A stretch of 64,000 bases of DNA from Patiria pectinifera (taxonomy: Eukaryota; Echinodermata; Asteroidea; Valvatida; Asterinidae): NCBI GenBank assembly GCA_029964075.1, contig CM057135.1, forward strand, positions 11,930,863-11,994,862. The letters are read 5' to 3'. The notes beneath the pieces were generated by a model, which was not told the origin of the DNA, made no database searches, and saw only the letters and a list, made by a program, of their open reading frames with translations. Below are positions 32,448 through 44,247 of the stretch, piece after piece. Position numbers and translations under genes: made by a program. Every line of letters starts with the position of its first letter. Position 1 is the first letter of the stretch.

Positions 32448-33688
32448 TGTAACGCGCGCAAATTAAAGGTTAAATTGCTGCGAAACTTAAATTTTCGGGC
32501 CGTTTGTCACCCTTACAAGCAAAAATACTATGTGTTCAAATCAACTTTCCAAATTAAATCTCCAAATAATACTTCAAATCAAATCTTCAAATCAACTTTC
32601 CAAATCAAATCTCCAATAATACTTCAAATCAAATCTTCAATCAATACCATACAAAGTATGGTATGGTGGGCCCATCAATTTTTTTCGCGAATCACGCGTT
32701 GTCAGCTCCTCAAGTCGGTTCCCGGTTGTCCCAAGTTGCTTCAAGCAGGCGCCGTGTGTGCTTCGGCTCGCCGTGTTGCTTGGCCGGGGTAGGGTTCTTC
32801 TTGATCGGGAGCTTCAATACGGGCCCATCAGGCTATGCCAGGTAACGCCTTGCTCTGGCGCACTGACCCTGAGCCATCTGAAATTTATAATTTCAAAACC
32901 TAAAACGTCTATATTCTATAATAATACTCACTTCTACTAAAGAGCATATTCCATATTTGGCCAACCAAATCAAAAAAATTACCGTCATCTGCGCAGACAT
33001 AATCTGTGACGTCATCTTTCTCAAAATTCCAGTTAAACTTCAAATAAAGTTATCGATTCTCAAACCATGATCCAATGACATAATCTATAATTAAATCGAC
33101 CAATAAGTGATCCAAAATTCTAATGAAAACTTAGAAAGTCATATGACGTCATAAAAATAACTACAGGTACGCACATCGGTGCTAACTGAAACTATGTCTC
33201 ATTAGATCATAAATCAAACGTCAATTTTCTCAACAAAATATAAACAAAATTCGCTAAAATCAAGAATCTGGTATATATGTTACTCAATAAAACTACTCAC
33301 GGTAGATCGAGCAGATCTGCCACCTCAAACGTGGACATTTCTGGTTCCAAACTCAACGGTTTTGGAGTGACCGTGACTTGCTATTGCGATCGCAAAGTCC
33401 TCCGGCATTCGCGCGATATCTGCAGCATTCCAAAGCCAGCGGGTGAAAAGCGCTATTTGCACAAGAATCACTCGCTTTCACTTTCTGCACTCACACTGAC
33501 ACACTGGATCATACCATGGTTCAAGCAACAATAGGAAGAAGAACAAATACAACATACACAGGTGTTTACATTGATAAATCTTTATTTACAAACAAAATAG
33601 ACTTCGCCAGTCTCGCTCAGGAAACATTTAACACAGTACGGAGAAGTTCTATTCGCTAAACATAAGAAATATGAATAAAAGTATAGCA
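32448..33688 (-). repeat. Gypsy-2 3' LTR
   Basis: On the minus strand it begins TGCTATAC (33688) and ends GCGCGCGTTACA (32448), the usual TG...CA. It contains a GC-rich block at about 32690-32845 and a partial tandem duplication of CAAATCAACTTTCCAAAT near 32540-32610. Compared with the 5' LTR it lacks about 230 bases after 32530. Confidence 0.9.
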
Positions 33689-33699
33689 TTTTCTTTCTT
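33689..33699 (-). promoter_or_regulatory. Gypsy-2 polypurine tract
   Basis: On the minus strand AAGAAAGAAAA lies immediately before the TG of the 3' LTR, where plus-strand DNA synthesis is primed in LTR elements. Confidence 0.8.
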
Positions 33700-33769
33700 G
33701 TTGATGTGAAATCATGGCAAGTCATACTTGTACACTACATATACTTACCATTGTGTCGAATGTGCAGAC

Positions 33770-34595
33770 TTACAATGGAAGTCTACTTAGGAAGTCGGCA
33801 CCTACATTATCGACACCACGAATAGCCTCGATGTGAAACCTGAACGGTTGAAGCGTTAAGGCCCATCGCATGATGCGGCTATTGAACAGCTTGGCCTTTT
33901 GTAGATATACAAGAGGTTGATGATCGGTTTCCAGAGTAAACTCTCTACCTTCAAGGTAAACCTGGAACTTCTGAATCCCCCACACTATGGCAAGGCACTC
34001 TCTTTCCATAGTGGAGTAGGCGCATTCTCGAGGAAGGAGTTTCTTACTGGCGTAGGCTACAGTTAGTTTGTTGCCATCGTGATCTTGTAGTAATACAGCA
34101 CCGATGCCGATATCTGAAGCATCTGTACGTAAAATGAACTGAAGACTGAAATCGGGAAGACAAAGAATTGGACTGTTAATCAGATGTCGCTTCAGCGTTG
34201 AGAATGCCAAGTCGTGATTGTCCGTCCATTTTATCTTGTTCGGCTCTCGACTTCTTCTCAAGCTTATCAAGCTGAGGATGAAGTCTACCATCTCCAACAA
34301 CATGACTAAGAAACTGGATGCGAGAATGACCAACGTGGCATTTGGTAGGTCTGGCACTCAAATTGGACTCTCGTAGTCGCTTTAGAACTTTGTTGAGAGT
34401 AGCTATGTGGTCATCCCAGTTAGACGTATGGATCAGTACATCGTCAATGCAGTTGTGTACATTAGGAATACTTCTCAGCGCTGACCTCATCAGACGACTA
34501 AATGTCGCTGGTGCATTCACAAGTCCGAATGGCATGACACGAAACTGAAACAATCCGCTGGGTGATGCAAACGCTGTCATCGGTTTACTTCGCTA
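33770..34595 (-). pseudogene. Gypsy-2 RT C-terminal part and RNase H, broken
   Basis: Continues the RT from the long pol frame. A TAG stop (34593-34595) separates it from the upstream part. The RT palm follows (MPFGLVNAPATF), with the catalytic motif reading CIDD where YIDD is expected, then about 120 bases appear deleted with a frame change near 34265. The RNase H frame ends at 33770: it has RTDASD, ERECLA, ETDHQPL and a C-terminal GADFLSRLPL. RT and RNase H would copy RNA into DNA and remove the RNA; these lesions should abolish that. Confidence 0.85.
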
Positions 34596-36811
34596 CGTCA
34601 GTGGAATCTGCCAGTAACCCTTGGTGAGGTCAATCTTGGTGAATATGCAGTCGTTGGCGAGGCATGTGAAGATTTCATCCGGATTGGGAAGAGGTTCTGC
34701 ATCAAACACGGTGATTCTATTCAACCTCCTAAAGTCTATACAAAACCGGTTGGTGCCATCTGGCTTCTTCACAATGACTATGGGTGACGAATATGGCGAT
34801 TCGGAAGGTTCGATCACGCCCATCTCCATCATCTTCTCGACTTCAGCTGTGACTGTCTTCCTCATTGCATAAGGCAAAGGATACTGCCTGAGGCGGATTG
34901 GTTCATCAGATGTCAGTTTGATGTCATGTGTTCCGAGGGTTGTTTCACGAGGCAGGTCTGTGAGTACATCACGGTAGTTGCCGAGGAGTCGTTTCACCTG
35001 CTGACTCTGGTCGACAGAAATATCTGGGGAAACAACCACATCATCAACAGACTCGGTTGCCTTCAATACTGGTAGCTCAATTGAGCTAAACTGACCCGTT
35101 GTGACCTCCTCCTCAACGAAATCAATATCATCCTCTACAGTGGCAGCTGCTATAACCTCCAGGAGACCACTAACTTCGATTTCATCACTTTCTTCACATA
35201 GAGCACTTGTGTCACGTTCGATGTAGAGCTTAAAAAGGTTTGCATGAAAGGTTTTCACTTTCCCGTTGACATCTAGACGGTAGTCACAGAACCCAACCTT
35301 CGCAAGCACCTCGAATGGGCCTTTCCACTGAAGGAGAAGTTTGTTCTTGTTCGTTGGAAGGAGAATAAGGACTTTGTCACCTTTCTTGAAGCTTCTGTTT
35401 CGACTCTTCTTGTCATAGTACTTCTTATTATTCTTTGCTGCCTTCATCAGTTCCTTCTGGGCGAGGTCGCATGTTTTCTCCAAACGTTCCCTCAAGTCAA
35501 ACACATACTGGTATGTAGTCTTGACATCGGGATCTTCTTCAATCTCTCCAGTCCAAAGTTGCTTCAAGATGGCCATCGGTCCTCGGACAGTTCTACCATA
35601 GAGAAGTTCAAATGGTGCGAAACCTGTGCTTTCTTGAGGAGTCTCTCGGTAGGCGAAGAGTATTGGAGCAAGATATCTACTATCCCAGTCCAAAGGTCTT
35701 TCGGCGCACATTCGCCTCAACATGGTTTTCATACTAGCGTTGTACCTCTCAACAAGACCATTACATGCAGGATGGTAGGGAGTTGTGGTCAATTGTCGGA
35801 TAGAAAGCAGCCTGCTGACTTCTCTCATCCAGTCTGACGTAAATTGGGCACCTTGATCCGTCAGGATTTCTTTTGGGATACCAACTCGTGCAAAGATGTT
35901 TACAAGGGCTTCAGCCACCCGTGTAGTCTCAATGCTTGGTAATGCAACGGCCTCGGGGTACCTCGTTGAATAATCAACCATAGTGAGGATATACCTGTTG
36001 TCACTCTGGGTGATGGGATGGATGGGACCCACTATGTCCACAGCTACACGCTGGAAAGGAGTGTCAATCAGCGGCATAGTGCCAAGCGGTACCTTCGCAA
36101 CTCTACCTTTCTGTATGGTTCGTTGACATACGTCACAAGACCTACAGAAACGTTTGATGTCCGAAAGAATACCAGGCCAGAAGAAGTCTGTCAAAACCTT
36201 GTCACTTGTCTTCTTCGCACCCTGATGACCGCCGAGTATCGCTTCATGACCCAACTTCATAACCATCTTTCTGTATGGCGTAGGAACAACAAGCTGACGC
36301 AGCATATCACCTTTGCTCACCTTGTCAGACTGAAATTCACGGAACATTAATCCATGATGGATGACAAAACGTGACGTGTCCCCATTTCGGCAAGTCTTCT
36401 CGTCCCCTGCATTGGCCAGATCTCGAATCTTATTCAAAGATGTATCTTCTTGTTGAGCATTCTTGATATCATCAGCTGTGACTTCGGGGATACTTGGAGG
36501 CACTTTCAACTTGCGCAGAGGCTTCTCTAGTTGACGAGCTTGGGCTCTTGTTTGCACTGCCATTGTCTCTTCGGTGTCATCATCCTTCTGCCGAATTCGG
36601 GCATTCCACTCTGGGTCTGGATCATCTGGTGATCTCACACCTTCGACATTACCAAGAATCACATCATACACAGGCTTGGACATACACAGTGCTTCTGTTT
36701 GACCAACGAAATAGGGTGTATCGATGTAGACTCTTGCAGTCGGAACCTTTCTGACGGTGCCATCAATCAAAACACACAGCTTGTGTTTGCCCGTCAGCTC
36801 GTCTGACTTAC
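34596..36811 (-). CDS. Gypsy-2 pol: protease end, integrase, RT N-terminal part
   Basis: An open frame of 725 residues counted from an ATA/ATT-type start at 36770, and open further to about 36811, so it is the downstream part of a longer polyprotein rather than having its own start. It contains an integrase: HHCC zinc domain (His175, His182, Cys212, Cys215), catalytic Asp245, Asp305 and Glu341 with the D-35-E spacing, and a GPF module near 484. From about residue 600 the RT begins (GVIEPSESPYSSP, CIDFRRLNRIT, KIDLTKGYWQIPL). Integrase lying before RT is the Gmr1 hallmark. All integrase catalytic residues are present. The frame ends at a TAG (34593-34595) inside RT. Confidence 0.9.
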
Positions 36812-37078
36812 CAAGTCACGACGAATTACAACACTGGTGCAACCACTGTCTCTAAGGACACTCACTTTTTTTGAACCAACAAGACCCTTGGTGACTGGCA
36901 TGCCGGATCTCTTCTGATGTTTGCAGACCGCACTGATGACCGGAAGATCATGACCGCAATGAAGTCTAGCAAGACCATCCTTACTGCAGCAGTCGTGGAG
37001 ATCTCTCCGGGAGACCATCACACACGCTGCAGTATCTTTAGTTGATGAACACTTGGAGCAGGTACACTCTATGTGTTG
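36812..37078 (-). pseudogene. Gypsy-2 protease N-terminal part, frameshifted
   Basis: In the same frame as gag and directly after its TAG stop. It holds a cysteine-rich stretch and the aspartic protease signature DSG (36842-36850, in VLRDSGCTS). The frame then runs into a stop at 36794, while the protease continues in another frame from about 36811, so one base seems to be missing around 36805-36812. The protease would cut the gag and pol polyproteins. Confidence 0.8.
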
Positions 37079-38161
37079 CTATGTTGATGTCTTAGTTTCT
37101 GTCTCGTCTGTTGGTTTCTTGTTTCTGCCTCGGCCATTTAGCGACGACGATGAGTAGGTTGGCTTGCCAAGGCGCCTCTCATCAGCTACTTCCATGCCGG
37201 CAACTTTAACTTTAGGCTGTTCTCCCTTGAACCTGCAATCGCGTGCAATGTGACCGGTTCGATGACAGATAAAACAACTTCGGGGATCTTTACTCTGTTG
37301 AGGCCGATTTGGAGGACGACGATCCCACGTGTTGTCCTTCGGTCTGTTATCATGTGTCTGGCGGAAACCACTTGATGAATGGAAAGTTCGCTTATGTGGC
37401 GGATTGCCAAAACTTCCACCATGGGCTTCGACGTACTTCTCTGCTAGTTCCGTCATAATCTTGATGATCTTGGGCGCTCTTTCCTTAAGGTATAGTGAGA
37501 GCTGAGTACCCGACCCATTAATGAACTGCTCTCTTAGAAGCAAGTCCTTCAGGTCACCGTAGGTCTTCTCTGTGGATGAAAGCTCAACCCATCGGGTGAT
37601 ATAGTTGTCCAGACGTACTGCAAATTGCGACGCAGTCTCTCCAAGTTCTGGCCTAGCACTTCTGAATTTGCTTCTGAATCCCTCTTCAGTCAGGCGAAAC
37701 CTTCGAAGTAGAGCATCTTTCAGAGCAGAGTAGTCTGATGATTCATCCCTCTCAAGCCTCGAGTAGACATCTAATGCCTTGCCGCGAAGGAGAGCACACA
37801 GACTGATGGCCCAGTTGTCTTCTGGCTAACCTTGGCTTGTGGCGTACCGTTCGAACCTCTGCAAGTAGGCGTCAAGGTCATCTTTCTGTTCGTCAAAAAC
37901 AGGAAGCTTCGGAGTACGGGCGGGTACTAGGGTAGGTCGAGCCGGTGTTGTCTCACTGTTTTCACTACGTACCTCAGCCACCTCAACCTTTACCTGTTCG
38001 TATTTAATTTTAAGATCTAAAATTTCCCTTTCATGTCGCCTGAGTTCTAACTCTTGCGCTCTTTCATCCCTTGCAGTCCTCTCACGCTCACGCACAAACT
38101 CAATCAAATCTTCACCAATCAGACCAACTTCTCTACCCAACTCTAACCAATTCTGATTCAT
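37079..38161 (-). pseudogene. Gypsy-2 gag with SCAN-like domain, one nonsense codon
   Basis: Starts at ATG 38161 (MNQNWLEL); an upstream in-frame ATG at 38263 would add an unlikely hydrophobic leader. A coiled-coil-like charged region follows (ERERTARDERAQELELRRHE). A TAG at 37826-37828 interrupts an otherwise continuous frame. The region about 37700-37430 (RSKFRSARPELGE, LLREQFINGSG, AEKYVEAHGG) resembles the SCAN domain, a dimerisation domain thought to descend from gag of Gmr1-like elements. A CCHC knuckle (CFICHRTGHIARDC, 37235-37276) would bind RNA. The frame ends in TAG (37079-37081) followed by CAA, with pol continuing in the same frame, so readthrough is possible. Confidence 0.85.
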
Positions 38162-38609
38162 TTCGCGCAGCTCAGGAGGCGAAGCAAAGCACGCGGCAAA
38201 GAAATGAAAGCGAAAGCAAAACAGTAGCACAAACCAACACGCAGCATGCAGTGACGGACGCACGAGCCAAGCGTAAGCACAATGACCACGTTAACAATGC
38301 AGCAACTGAAGCATGAAAAGCGACCTATTCACGTCTACGCTCAGTGTACACGCGGAACTCAGTGAAGCAAGTTAAGCAAGCAGCGGACATGTGCGATCAC
38401 GGCATAAAAATTATGCAGCCAAAAAAAAAAAACAGTGGTGGTTAGCAAACCAGCTCATAGTACCTGAGTAGCCCTATGCAGTCTCGAAATCAAATAAAAT
38501 AACTTCAAAATAACTGCCTGTCAAAACAGATATGTCTTCGTTCAACAGTACTTTTGCTTGTATGCTCTGTATATTACAAAACCAGAGTAGGGTACAATGA
38601 CAAACGCTT

Positions 38610-38626
38610 TCCCGGACAAGCCCCCA
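38610..38626 (-). promoter_or_regulatory. Gypsy-2 primer binding site, tRNA-Pro type
   Basis: On the minus strand TGGGGGCTTGTCCGGGA lies two bases inside the 5' LTR. It matches the 3' end complement of tRNA-Pro (known from retroviruses as TGGGGGCTCGTCCGGGA) except for one base. Gypsy-3 has the same 17 bases at 46773-46789. Confidence 0.85.
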
Positions 38627-38628
38627 AA

Positions 38629-40062
38629 TGTAACGCGCGCAAATTAAAGGTTGCTGCGAAACTTAAATTTTCGGGCCGTTTGTCACCCTTACAAGCAAAA
38701 ATACTATGAAGAAAACTCTGTAAAACTTAGTAATAGAATTCGAAAAGAATTTAATCAAATTAAACAATTAAACCAAATAAACAAAGAATTAAATCAATCA
38801 AAATGTTAAATGAAAAGTAAACATTTAAACGCTTAACTGGGTATTAATCAAGTAAACGGAATAACAAGGAACAAAATTAAATCCAAAACAAAACACCAAG
38901 AAATATCAAACAAATTATGTTACAATCTACCTGTCTTCAACTCTTCAACTTAGGCCTAATTCCTCAAATCAAATCTTCAAATCAACTTTCCAAATTAGAT
39001 CTCCAAATAATACTTCAAATCAAATCTTCAATCAATACCATACAAAGTATGGTATGGTGGGCCCACCAATTTTTTTCGCGAATCACGCGTTGTCAGCTCC
39101 TCCGGTCGGTTCCCGGTTGTCCCAAGTTGCTTCAAGCAGGCGCCGTCTGTGCTTCGGCTCGCCGTGTTGCTTGGCCGGGGTAGGGTTCTTCTTGATCGGG
39201 AGCTTCAATACGGGCCCATCAGGCTATGCCAGATAACGCTGACCCTGAGCCATCTGAAATTTATAATTTCAAAACCTAAAACATCTATTTTCTATAATAA
39301 TACTCACTTCTACTAAAGAGCTTTTTCCTTATTTGGCCAACCAAATCATAAAAATAACCGTCATCTGCGCAGACATAATCTGTGACGTCATCTTTCTCAA
39401 AATTCCAGTTAAACTTCAAATAAAGTTATCGATTCTCAAACCATGATCCAATGACATAATCTATAATTAAATCGACCAATAAGTGATCCAAAATTCTAAT
39501 GAAAACTTAGAAAGTCATATGACGTCATAAAAATAACTACAGGTACGCACATCGGTGCTAACTGAAACTATGTCTCATTAGATCATAAATCAAACGTCAA
39601 TTTTCTCAACAAAATATAAACACAATTCGCTAAAATCAAGAATCTGGTATATATGTTACTCAATAAAACTACTCACGGTAGATCGAGCAGATCTGCCACC
39701 TCAAAAGTGGAAATTTCTGGTTCCAAACTCAACGGTTTTGGAGTGACCGTGACTTGCTATTGTGATCGCAAAGTCCTCTGGCATTCGCGCGATATCTGCA
39801 GCATTCCAAAGCCAGCGGGTGAAAAGCGCTATTTGCATAAGAATCACTCGCTTTCACTTTCTGCACTCACACTGACACACTGGATCATACCATGGCTCAA
39901 TCAACAATAGGAAGAAGAACAAATACAACATACACAGGTGTTTACACTGATAAATCTTTATTTTCAAACAAAATAGACTTCGCCAGTCTCGCTCAGGAAA
40001 CATTTAACACAGTACGGAGAAGTTCTATTCGCTAAACATAAGAAATATGAATAAAAGTATAG
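38629..40062 (-). repeat. Gypsy-2 5' LTR
   Basis: Nearly identical to the 3' LTR but longer. Its inner end is GTTACA at 38629. Its outer end reads TATAG then GAAATT instead of TATAGCA, so the terminal dinucleotide is changed or lost. Confidence 0.9.
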
Positions 40063-42002
40063 GAAATTCACATCAGTTCTGACATGTACATTAGGTCAAA
40101 TGTGACGTAAACAAAATGAAAAGGACAGGTAAAAGGAAGCGTCTCAAAAGTCTCTGTTGAAAATTATTGCCAGGTTATTTTCAAGATTGTTGTCTGTGCC
40201 ATATCTTAAACAACTTTGCTGGGATTTTTCTTGCATTGAATATGAGTGTTAAAAACTATAGAAGATAAGAAAGTGTCATATTTTATCTTTTTCTATAGGC
40301 ACAGACATACATGTAATTCCGTAAACATGTACTTGTACATACATGTACATGTACATGATGTTTGTACATGCATGTACATACATGCCATGATCAATTTCTA
40401 AGTAAAATAATATCAAGATGCTCACCGATGAAAGTTGTCAAATTTTCTGAAGGTATCCTTCGTCAGGGCAGGGTACGTCATCTGCGTGTCACAGTGGAAT
40501 GCCGTACACTCCGCATAAGTTCATGTACAGTTACGTGCCTTTTGTGTTGGTACACAACAAGAACAAGAGCATGCATTACATGGGTTTCGAGTAAACTCAG
40601 TTCCCAACAAGACTGTTACCGACTCGGTCCCTAACTGACGGGGTCTGACCGTCTGTGACAGCATGGCCAACTCAGTTCCAGGTCAACTTGGTCCCAGGTA
40701 CAAATGTATAAAGTCGGTCCAATGTCAACTAAGTCTCAAGTCATTTTAGTCCCAGGTCAAATTTGAAATGAATGGAAAAATACTCTACAATTATATGACT
40801 GAGGGCGAAAAAGAAATAGCCTAATGACGGCCCTGGCAATGCAACCTACATGTAGGGCCTACATGTCAAATCCTTTGTTTACGCATTTAGAACATACAGT
40901 ACACAGTTTCCTTGAGAAGTTTTCAAGAACATTAATTAAATGAGCAATGTCAGGCTCCTGCCTGCAAAGAATGACCTCCATTCCTCCATCATCATGTTCC
41001 TGCATGATGCATGCCAGCAAATCCTGACCACGCTGACTATAATTTACATGAAATGTAAAAATCATATTGAAATTGGAGGATTCAGGACTGTCAAGACTGT
41101 TGGTATTAAGGAATGCATTGTGATTATTTATTACGAATACGATTTTCTGGGTAATTGCAACTAGCAAGGCACACTGGGCAGAAATATTTCTTAGATGAAA
41201 GTCGTGTACATACTAGAGTCGTTGCGTCGTCCAAAAGTGCGTGCTGTGGGATAGCTCAAGGCGCCTACGCTATCACTGTTTCATGTACGACATTAGTGTA
41301 ATGACTTCCTGTCATGGCGCGGTGTACGCACAGTACACACAATCATTGTGTCGCAGGCTAAAAACAACGAGAAACTACAAAAACTACATCTTCTGAGCAG
41401 AGTAAATACATAATCTGTAGGCTTACCTTTGAGATTTCCGTCTGAATCTCCGAAATCATGCCAAAACATGGTCACGAAGGTCCCCACTCGTCACGCCATG
41501 ACACTGCATGTACACTTCGTACGTCGCGAATTGACGAATTCCTGTTTTATTCACCCTCAATATTGGCTAAAATCCATATCAACGTGAACCTAGATAACCC
41601 ATTTATTGATAGATTGACCAAGTATGCGTCACAAAACTGCATTTTACTTTAAAAATGATGTTTTCTCGAAGTGGAAATGACGGCACGAAAACGCTAAATC
41701 GTACCAGGTCACAAGTCACACGCTGCATATAGAACACACATTATCAGAATTTGTGCACGCTAGATGGCAACTGTCGACCGTACATAGCTTCATTTATGGT
41801 TTGTAGAGCCTTATTTGGTAATCTGTTGCATATTCATTTTAATAAACCAATCAATCTTTATATTTTTCGCGGGGTATTTAAATCCACAAACGAAACAAAG
41901 GGATCGCTGCGCGTAATGTTTATTTACATCGCGCTAGGTTGTCACGTGGTATTACCACTAACTCCATCTCGCCAAAAGAGGGCGTACTTTTTATGCGTGA
42001 AC
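40063..42002. other. Gene-free stretch
   Basis: No recognised gene. A strong TACATG-type run lies at 40325-40385. At about 40600-40765 there are imperfect 15-17-base repeats of AACT(A/C)(A/G)GTCCCAGGTC. Short frames on both strands at 40859-41167 overlap each other and resemble nothing I know. Confidence 0.6.
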
Positions 42003-42524
42003 TGCCGTGATGCCATGACACTGCAAAACTTGGCCAGTACATGTAAATTTGGCTAGTTTCTCGACGACACACTGCGAGACAGGCTTGTGTGTGGTCTGAG
42101 CAGCAACAATATCCAGAAACATCTTCTCACCAAAGATGGACTCACCTTCAAAGCAGCCGGGGACTTGGCCAAAACCCTTGAAACAGCTGTCAAGGACTTG
42201 CGTGAATTTAAGAACAGCCCTTACGCCGACACAGTATCAGTTCACGGACTACACCGAAACGCCAAGCAACCGTACAAGCCACCGTACAAACAACCACCCC
42301 CACAGCACAGACACGTGCCAAAAGTCAACAAGGAGGGAAGAGATGCAGTAGATGCGGCAGTGATCCCAGCCACCAATCCTGCCCAGCAAGTGGACAAAAG
42401 TGTAACTACTGCTAGAAACTTGGTCACTTCTCGGGTGTGTGATGCGCTAAATCGAAGAGGTTGCATACAGTACAGAACTGACAGCGATGTTGGGGACACT
42501 GAAACTAATGATTTCTTCGTTTGA
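42003..42524 (+). pseudogene. Gypsy-1 gag, C-terminal part
   Basis: Begins LQNLASTCKFG, followed by a TAG at 42054-42056, then a typical gag segment FLDDTLRDRLVCGL and a helical region to about 42235. A second frame at about 42345-42440 encodes tandem cysteine motifs (CSRCG, CNYC then a TAG, KLGHFSGVC) characteristic of the nucleocapsid knuckles, so there is a frameshift near 42335 and a second stop inside the knuckle. Confidence 0.75.
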
Positions 42525-42529
42525 ACGGT

Positions 42530-42924
42530 GCATCAAGCCAGCTGTAATATACTAAATGGTGATGTGAGGAAACAACCTATCAAAGTGCAGGGCCAGATGG
42601 TGCAGTTCCTGCTAGATTCAGGTTCGGAAGTCAACATCCTACCCGCTAACGTGTACAAACAAATCACTGAAACTCAGTGATAAGACATTGCAGCCAACGA
42701 CGCTTCGCTTGCATGGCTACTTCGGTGACCAGGCCAAACCCCTTGGACAGAAGAAACTGTCCTGTGAGATGAAGAATTGTCAGTACTCGTTAGTGTTCCA
42801 GTTTCTTGCCAGTGGTCAGCCTGTCATTTGCAAGACAGCATGTGAAGCACTTGGTCTGATACAGCGGGTGTACACCATGGTGAACCGAGACAACGTGTTC
42901 GAAGGCACGGGTTGTCTTAAGGGC
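42530..42924 (+). pseudogene. Gypsy-1 protease and spacer, frameshifted
   Basis: QFLLDSGSEVNILP (about 42605-42650) carries the aspartic protease DSG. The frame ends at TGA near 42679, while homology continues in the frame starting near 42670 (LQPTTLRLHGYFGDQ, then ICKTACEALGL) until the MITE. One base change in frame separates the two. Confidence 0.75.
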
Positions 42925-43430
42925 CCGTGACCATTCAGTCCCGGTATGAAAAGGGCCCCCCCCGGTTAGCTCGTCCCCTCCCAAGAAGTCCTCTCGTACC
43001 GTCCCAGCTACCGGCCCAGGAGCTGGTCCTGTTGCTAATCAGGAACTCCTCTATCCTGGGGTCAATTGTTTGCAAGTATTGACTCATGTAATATATCCCA
43101 GAAGAAACCCGCTTGTGGTTTTCATCTCTCAGCGCGAAACAATAGAACACTTTCGTCGGCACAGATCAAACCCCTGCCATGGGGTTTCGCGCACAATGGG
43201 ACCGTAAATTACCAAGGCATAATGGAAGGATTTTATCTTTAATCCGGTAAGTCTGCTATCGTTCTGCTCTGGACGTTTCTGAAGGGCAATAAATTGATGC
43301 GCCTGACTGACTTCAAAACTTCTGGTCAGACAGGACCATGTACCGGACCAGACTGGGCTGAAGACCGGACTGGCTTTGGACCGGACGGGGTACCGGGGGC
43401 CCTTTTCATACCAGGGCTGAAAGGTCACGG
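42925..43430. mobile_element. MITE inserted in Gypsy-1 pol
   Basis: The ends are inverted repeats of about 36 bases: CCGTGACC, TTCAG and GGTATGAAAAGGGCCCCC in order on the left and their complement on the right. The flanks CTTAAGGGC (42916-42924) and CCTAAAGGC (43433-43441) match at 7 of 9 positions and could be a decayed target duplication. Pol homology resumes directly after it. No coding sequence; superfamily uncertain (9-bp duplication would suit Mutator, 8-bp hAT). Confidence 0.7.
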
Positions 43431-43444
43431 TCCCTAAAGGCCCA

Positions 43445-44247
43445 CCGGTTAACATTAAGTTAGCCGACTCCGCTACTCCATGCTGTCTGACCGCTCCTCG
43501 CAGAATCCCCTTGCCCCTACTTCCCCAGTTGAAGCAAGAACTGGAAAAAAAAAGGAAACCCAAGGCATCGTGAAGCGCATCACTGCGCCAACAGAGTGGT
43601 TTGCTCAAATCGTGATTGTACCCAAGAAGAACAACCAGATTCGACTCTGGGTAGATCTACGGCAACTGAATAAAGCTGTGCAGAGGGAGCGTTTCACTAT
43701 CCCCAGCCTGGAAGAGGTTTTGGGAAAGATTGTTGGTGCACAAGTGTTCTCCTTACTCGATGCAAAGCACGGGTTTTGGCAGATACCCCTTGCTAGTGAC
43801 AGACAGAAATTGGCAACCTTCATGACTCCATTTGGGCGTTTCTGTTTTACGCCCCTCCCTTTCGGCATCACATCAGTTGTATCAGCGTATTATGTGTGAC
43901 CTACTCGTAAATCTGGATGGAGTAGTTGTCTACTGTCGTCCGTATCCTTCAGAAAGCTGGCTTGCGGCTAAACAAAGAGAAATCAAAGTTTTCTCAAGAG
44001 ACGGTTACCTTTGCTGGGTCTACAGCTAGACACGGATGGTATACACGCTGATCCTTCAAAGATCACAGCAATCGTTCAGATGCCCCCACCAACATCAAAG
44101 GATGTAGTCAAGAGGCTCTTGGGCATGACCAATTGGCTGTCCCGCTTCATCCCGAATGCAGCATCAGTTGCAGCCCCCATCACTGATCTCCCGAAAGACA
44201 ACGTTGACTGGATGTGGGGAGCACAACAGAAGACTGCATTCCGATAA
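43445..44247 (+). pseudogene. Gypsy-1 reverse transcriptase, catalytic box deleted
   Basis: RT features in order: GIVKRITAPTEWFAQIVIVPKK, VDLRQLNKAV, LDAKHGFWQIPL and TPLPFGIT. The frame shifts near 43880, runs through RIMCDLLVNLDGVVVY, and then jumps to a region (KAGLRLNKEKS in another frame) that should lie about 17 residues further on, so the YxDD box is missing. The last part, KDVVKRLLGMTNWLSRFIPN, is the RT connection. It cannot be an active enzyme. Confidence 0.85.

Larger units (their letters stand above)
32448..40062 (-). mobile_element. Gypsy-2: Gmr1-like LTR retrotransposon (IN before RT)
   Basis: Complete in outline on the minus strand: 5' LTR (40062-38629), primer site, gag, protease, integrase, RT, RNase H, polypurine tract and 3' LTR (33688-32448). 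Integrase precedes RT, the opposite of ordinary Ty3/Gypsy order; this arrangement defines the deuterostome Gmr1-like group. The LTRs are about 97% alike by eye, but the left one has lost about 230 bases and the right one lacks 23. I see no target duplication. The coding part has two in-frame stops besides the gag/pol stop, one frameshift, one deletion and a changed RT active-site residue. Confidence 0.9.

Noticed and set aside
40859-41167. Overlapping frames of 102 (minus) and 74 (plus) residues
   Set aside because: Mutually overlapping on opposite strands, no homology recognised, AT-rich non-coding context.
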